Shown in pieces: positions 4,638 to 7,922 of a stretch of 7,922 nucleotides of DNA (position 1 is its first letter; every line of letters begins with the position of its first letter). The translations under genes and the position numbers were made by a program. The stretch spans positions 1 through 7,922 of the forward strand of contig CACZOL010000202.1 in NCBI GenBank assembly GCA_902782705.1. Direction: 5' to 3'. The notes under the pieces were generated by a model. The model saw only the letters and a program-made list of their open reading frames with translations, did no database searches and was not told the origin of the DNA. Source of the DNA: an uncultured Selenomonadaceae bacterium (lineage in GTDB: Bacteria; Bacillota; Negativicutes; Selenomonadales; Selenomonadaceae).

Positions 4638-4754
4638 TCTATGTTGGATGAAGACAAATTCATCGAAAAAGGGGAATTCCTTTATGGACACCAACGTGAA
4701 GTATTGGTTTTACATTGAAAACGACAATTAGATTTCAACGAGGAGGCAACTAGC
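4638..4754 (+). other. Gap with two overlapping mini-ORFs (possible gene remnant)
   Basis: This gap holds a 25-codon frame (4641-4718, MLDEDKFIEKGEFLYGHQRE then VLVLH) and, in another frame, a 15-codon frame (4684-4731, MDTNVKYWFYIENDN). The second has a good ribosome site, AAGGGG, 9 nt before its ATG. No family is recognised. They may be remnants of a decayed gene, a leader-peptide arrangement ahead of the ATPase, or chance. No clear terminator is seen here. Confidence 0.25.
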
Positions 4755-6275
4755 ATGGGGAAATTCCAAGAAGATTTGAGACATTACATGGAGGCAGGGC
4801 GACCGATGCTGTATGTGGACGCATTGGAGTACGCGCCCGTTGAGGCTCTTTTTCGAAAGGCCGCCGATAGTGCGGAGCCGAAGCGCGGCATTATCCGTTG
4901 GACACAGCAAGGCTGGCGCGACGAGATGGAGAACTTCGCCGAGAAGGGTGATCTCCTTTCTTCTTTAGACGCTTGGCTGATGGACAACGAGAACCTTGCG
5001 CAACGTATCCTCATCATCGAGGACGTTCATTTCTTCCTCGAAAGGCCGGAAATCGCGCCGCCGATTATCTCCCGTCTTCGTGAACTGGCGCGGCGGATCA
5101 ACGAAGGCAAGATTGAGGATTGCATCGTCGTCCTGCTCGCGCCGCTCGGCAATCTACCGAAGGAGCTGGAGCATTGCTTGACAGTCATGACGCCGGACTT
5201 TCTCACGTCGGAAGAAATCAAGTCGATTATTAAACAATTCGCGGACGAGCGTGATTTGCAACTGGAACCCGTTTTTCTCGATAATCTGACAATGGAAATG
5301 AAAGGTCTGTCGGAAAGCGCCATCGAGAACATTCTGGCGCTGGCTTATGAAAATGACGGCAGAATTGACAAGGCGGACTTGCCTCTTGTCCGTGAGCAGA
5401 AACAGCAGGTCGTGAAAAAATCCGGCATCCTTGAAATGGTAGAACTGAAAGAGAAGATGAACGACATCGGCGGCCTTGAAAATCTCAAAAGCTGGCTGAC
5501 GAGTAAGGCAAAGGTTTTCAATAACATTCAAAAGGCGCAAAAGTACGGTGTGGACGTTCCCAAGGGGGTTCTTCTCGCAGGAATGCCCGGTTGTGGTAAG
5601 TCTCTGACCGCGAAAGCGGCGGCGCACGAATTTGAAGTACCTCTCCTCCGCCTTGATATGGGACGACTCATGGGAAAATACGTAGGCGAATCCGAGACAA
5701 ATATGCGCCGCGCCATCCAACTCGCCGAGGCCAGCGCGCCCTGCGTGCTTTGGGTGGACGAACTGGAAAAGGCGTTTGCAGGCGTCGGTGGCGGCGGCTC
5801 AGAGGTCACGACGCGTCTCTTCGGACACTTCCTTACTTGGATGCAGGAAAAAACGAGCATGGTCTTCGTTTTCGCCACCGCGAACAAAGTCAAGGGCGTA
5901 TTGCCGCCGGAGCTTTTGCGGAAAGGCCGCTTTGATGAAATCTTCTATGTAGACTTGCCGAACACGCAGGAAAGGAAAAAGATTTTTGAGATTCACATTG
6001 GCAAACGTCGCCCAAAAGATCTTGACGATCTGCGCGGCGCGTTGGACAAGCTGGCTGACAAGACCAAGGGATATTGCGGCGCAGATATTGAGGGCGTGGT
6101 GAAAGAGAGCGTCGAAGCGGCTTTCATCGACGGCGACGGAAAGCGTTCGCTTGCCGTTGCCGACATTGAAAAAGCCATCAAGGAAACCCATTCCCTTTCC
6201 GAGATTATGGGCAAGGATTTGGACGACCTCAAAAAGAGCTATGAAGAAGGGCACTTCAAGAAAGCCTCGCGGTAA
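4755..6275 (+). CDS. Ycf46-like AAA ATPase
   Basis: This 506-residue soluble ATPase has an N-terminal half (about 1-225) that looks like a degenerate AAA domain: a Walker B-like strand RILIIEDVHFF (84-94) and VVLLAPLGNLP, but no Walker A. The C-terminal half (about 235-485) is an intact AAA domain with Walker A GMPGCGKS (276-283), pore-type loop MGKYVGESE (about 306-314), Walker B VLWVDE (331-336), sensor 1 Asn in FATANK (N377), arginine fingers R389 and R392 in LRKGRFD, and sensor 2 region GYCGADIEGVV (439-449). Length and layout fit the Ycf46 family of algal plastids and cyanobacteria, whose biochemical role is poorly defined; AAA proteins generally remodel or unfold partners as hexamers. 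AGGAGG (4741-4746) is 8 nt before the ATG, and the next gene starts 26 bp after the stop. The substrate is unknown; neighbouring proteins are candidates. Confidence 0.93.
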   Translation: MGKFQEDLRHYMEAGRPMLYVDALEYAPVEALFRKAADSAEPKRGIIRWTQQGWRDEMENFAEKGDLLSSLDAWLMDNENLAQRILIIEDVHFFLERPEIAPPIISRLRELARRINEGKIEDCIVVLLAPLGNLPKELEHCLTVMTPDFLTSEEIKSIIKQFADERDLQLEPVFLDNLTMEMKGLSESAIENILALAYENDGRIDKADLPLVREQKQQVVKKSGILEMVELKEKMNDIGGLENLKSWLTSKAKVFNNIQKAQKYGVDVPKGVLLAGMPGCGKSLTAKAAAHEFEVPLLRLDMGRLMGKYVGESETNMRRAIQLAEASAPCVLWVDELEKAFAGVGGGGSEVTTRLFGHFLTWMQEKTSMVFVFATANKVKGVLPPELLRKGRFDEIFYVDLPNTQERKKIFEIHIGKRRPKDLDDLRGALDKLADKTKGYCGADIEGVVKESVEAAFIDGDGKRSLAVADIEKAIKETHSLSEIMGKDLDDLKKSYEEGHFKKASR

Positions 6276-6301
6276 AACAATTCAAGAAGGAGGACATGCC
6301 A

Positions 6302-7393
6302 ATGTCTACATTTACATGGAGCAGCATGATTCCGGAAGCCGTCAGGGAAATGACGCCGACGATGAAGGACCTCGTTTCTTCCTTTATGGCGAAGAGAGAG
6401 AACACCGATACGATGACTTGGATGAACGACGAACTTGCAAAGCATCTCGACATCTCTGCCGAGGAAGCGGCGCAGATGGGACAGGATTTCTCGGACGCCA
6501 TCGGGCGATTCTCCGAAAATATGCGCGCCATCGGCGAAAGTTGCGCCGCCGGACATACGCGGGAGGAATGGCTGCGGAATACGCTGGCGAAGAACGCCGA
6601 GGGAAAGAATCCGCAGGAATACGCGGCTTATTTAGAGCAGGTCAACGAGAATTTGGCGGCAGGCAATGAAGCCGCGATAAAAGCGATGGAGTCGCCGGAA
6701 ACGGTTGTCAATCTCTCGGAGGAAGCCCTTGCCGAAGCGGACGAGCCGCGGAGCGCGGAATGGAACCGCTACAAGCTGCAAAGTCTTTCGGCGAGCATCA
6801 CGGAGCAGGTAGAGCTTGCCGGAATGAACGGTATGTCCGTCCCCGTCGATCCCGCGCTGTTGGACAGCATGGAAGACATGACAGACGCGCTGCCTCCGGA
6901 AATGATGGAAGACAATGTTTCGGCTTCGCTGGACAACGGCGTGAAACTGGCTGCCGCCGCCGCGCTGAAGGTTGTTGCCGAGACGAAGAAAATCCCATTT
7001 CTCTCGAAGCTGCTTCCGATTGCAGGCGTCGCGAATCTCGCTTGCTGGGCGGTGGAGGGCGCAAAGTGCCTCGGTAGGTGCGCGCTTGGCAATATGAGCG
7101 CCATGCAAGGCATTGAACACATGAAACGCGCCTCTGTCGCGGTCATGGCCGACCTCGTCATGGGCGGTCTCGCGCCGAAGCTGTTTGCGGCAATCCCTAT
7201 CATCGGAATGCCTTTGAGCTTCACAGCCTCCCTCGTCTTGCCGAACATGACGACGCATGAAGTTCGGGAAAAGCTCTATATGGGCGTTACAAAAATCTGC
7301 GAAACGGCAAAAACGATAGTGCATACCATCACGGAGAAAGTTTCGGGCATTTTTGCCAGCGTCAAGAACACGGTGGCGGCGATTTTTGCATAG
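6302..7393 (+). CDS. Protein of unknown function with hydrophobic C-terminal half
   Basis: A 363-residue protein, family not recognised. Residues 1-215 are acidic and helical-looking, with MTWMNDELAKHLDISAEEAA (38-57) and repeated Glu/Ala-rich stretches. Residues 214-229 (VKLAAAAALKVVAETK) and two hydrophobic segments, about 231-257 (IPFLSKLLPIAGVANLACWA) and 278-313 (AIPIIGMPLSFTASLVL), could insert in or lie on a membrane. The last 45 residues form an amphipathic Val/Ile/Lys-rich tail ending VKNTVAAIFA. No signal peptide is seen. Start choice: the ATG at 6302 lies 8 nt after AGGAGG (6288-6293 region), whereas the in-frame ATG at 6296 sits almost on top of the ribosome site and is unlikely. 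Tight spacing to the ATPase gene (26 bp) and to the next gene (15 bp) argues for a shared complex. A membrane platform or an effector controlled by the ATPase are both possible; neither is shown. Confidence 0.85.
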   Translation: MSTFTWSSMIPEAVREMTPTMKDLVSSFMAKRENTDTMTWMNDELAKHLDISAEEAAQMGQDFSDAIGRFSENMRAIGESCAAGHTREEWLRNTLAKNAEGKNPQEYAAYLEQVNENLAAGNEAAIKAMESPETVVNLSEEALAEADEPRSAEWNRYKLQSLSASITEQVELAGMNGMSVPVDPALLDSMEDMTDALPPEMMEDNVSASLDNGVKLAAAAALKVVAETKKIPFLSKLLPIAGVANLACWAVEGAKCLGRCALGNMSAMQGIEHMKRASVAVMADLVMGGLAPKLFAAIPIIGMPLSFTASLVLPNMTTHEVREKLYMGVTKICETAKTIVHTITEKVSGIFASVKNTVAAIFA

Positions 7394-7408
7394 GGAGGAC
7401 GGAGGCAC

Positions 7409-7922
7409 ATGGCAAAAACGATACGATTTCCATTGGAAATGAAGGATAATGTGAAAGTATACACGTTAGGCGAACTGAAAGAACACTGGGACGTGGAGAA
7501 AATCTTTGAGCATTTTTCCAGCGGAAAGCTCATGACTTGGCTTCATGACCGTCGTTATGAAAACGAGGCGATGCAGGCGGAAGCTTTGTTGGACGAAAAG
7601 GATTCTGCGGAATTACGGCAAAAGCTGTCCGCAATTTTCAGCATGGAATATGCGGTGGGCGAAAATGCGGCGGAAGATGTGGAAACGGTGCGGGATAGAC
7701 AGGAACGACTGACCCGTTTGCGCCAAGCTACAACCGACAAAGAAATTCTTGACGATGTTGACCACGCGGCCTTTGATCAAGATGACCTTTGGGATATTGT
7801 GGGGACAGGAGCGAAAAAGGTCTATCTCGTCAATAATACGTTTGAGATTTCGCTTACGGATAGGGATATGACATATATCGGCGTCGGCAAGGCAATCGCG
7901 AAGATTGACAGCAACGAGCCTG
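7409..7922 (+). CDS. Acidic protein of unknown function, N-terminal part (runs off the right edge)
   Basis: 171 codons are present with no stop before the window ends. The protein starts MAKTIRFPLEMKDNVKVYTL. A segment with GELKEHWDVEKIFEHFSSGK then LMTWLHDRRYENEA (about 21-54) is followed by an acidic helical part (about 60-128) and a probable beta-rich part, KKVYLVNNTFEISLTDRDMT then YIGVGKAIAKIDS (about 136-168). I have a memory of Firmicutes proteins with the pattern 'EL(K/R)E.FD.EK...YF..G+L..WL.DR.YE.EA' followed by acidic helices and a 'YIGV' beta unit, without an assigned function; this is recollection, not a search. Two ribosome sites precede the ATG, GGAGG at 7394-7398 and GGAGG at 7401-7405. 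It starts 15 bp after the previous stop, so it is probably co-transcribed with the ATPase. The missing C-terminus may hold the informative domain. Confidence 0.82.
   Translation, partial: MAKTIRFPLEMKDNVKVYTLGELKEHWDVEKIFEHFSSGKLMTWLHDRRYENEAMQAEALLDEKDSAELRQKLSAIFSMEYAVGENAAEDVETVRDRQERLTRLRQATTDKEILDDVDHAAFDQDDLWDIVGTGAKKVYLVNNTFEISLTDRDMTYIGVGKAIAKIDSNEP

Noticed and set aside
5154..5720. A 188-codon minus-strand frame opposite the AAA ATPase
   Set aside because: It is a shadow of a gene with clear AAA motifs on the other strand and has no ribosome site or domain pattern.
6632..7408. A 258-codon minus-strand frame opposite the 363-residue gene
   Set aside because: It is Arg/His-rich shadow sequence. 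The plus-strand frame has a strong ribosome site and operon spacing.
1..7922. CRISPR arrays, tRNA or rRNA genes, insertion-sequence ends, integrase or transposase genes
   Set aside because: Looked for on both strands. No regular repeat-spacer pattern, cloverleaf, terminal inverted repeats or recombinase motifs were seen.

Overview
The window looks like chromosomal DNA of a Gram-positive-lineage bacterium with good Shine-Dalgarno sites. A Negativicutes-type Firmicute (Selenomonas, Megasphaera or a relative) is my best guess. This rests on the Clostridia/Negativicutes-type glutamine synthetase at the left edge, the XRE regulator plus transmembrane Ser/Thr kinase pair, and the mixed, fairly high GC. 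The assignment is inference; no rRNA or tRNA is present to anchor it.

Layout: (1) 1-362, minus strand: the N-terminal 120 residues of glutamine synthetase (glnA), with a strong promoter at 490-518 and a leader of about 120 nt. (2) 363-733: no large gene. It holds the glnA leader and promoter, a terminator-shaped hairpin laid over that promoter, and a possible 24-residue basic peptide on the plus strand (644-718). (3) 734-2641: a divergent pair, an XRE-family repressor (minus) and a membrane-anchored Hanks-type Ser/Thr kinase with a beta-rich outer domain (plus). They are driven by two promoters whose -10 boxes overlap. A 17-bp-stem terminator follows the kinase. (4) 2692-3151: a second terminator (minus), a 59-residue Arc-type ribbon-helix-helix (RHH) gene on the minus strand, and an AT-rich intergenic region with a 31-bp palindrome. 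(5) 3152-7922: six genes on the plus strand with no obvious terminator between them. They encode a CopG-type RHH protein, a Sel1-repeat protein, an AT-rich lipoprotein gene, a Ycf46-like AAA ATPase, a 363-residue protein with hydrophobic C-terminal segments, and an acidic protein cut by the window edge.

How they may work together: the kinase/XRE pair reads as a self-contained sensing module. The six-gene run reads as an RHH-controlled accessory operon in which a cytosolic AAA ATPase, a Sel1 adaptor, a membrane-associating protein and an acidic protein could form an ATP-driven remodelling complex, with a lipoprotein on the outside. No recognisable toxin, nuclease, transposase, integrase or CRISPR array is present, so calling it a defence or stress system is a hypothesis only.

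GC content is mosaic. Counted in 60-base blocks, positions 121-180 (glnA) hold 42 G+C, 5761-5820 (ATPase) hold 38, 4141-4200 (lipoprotein) hold 19 and 4441-4500 (lipoprotein) hold 20.
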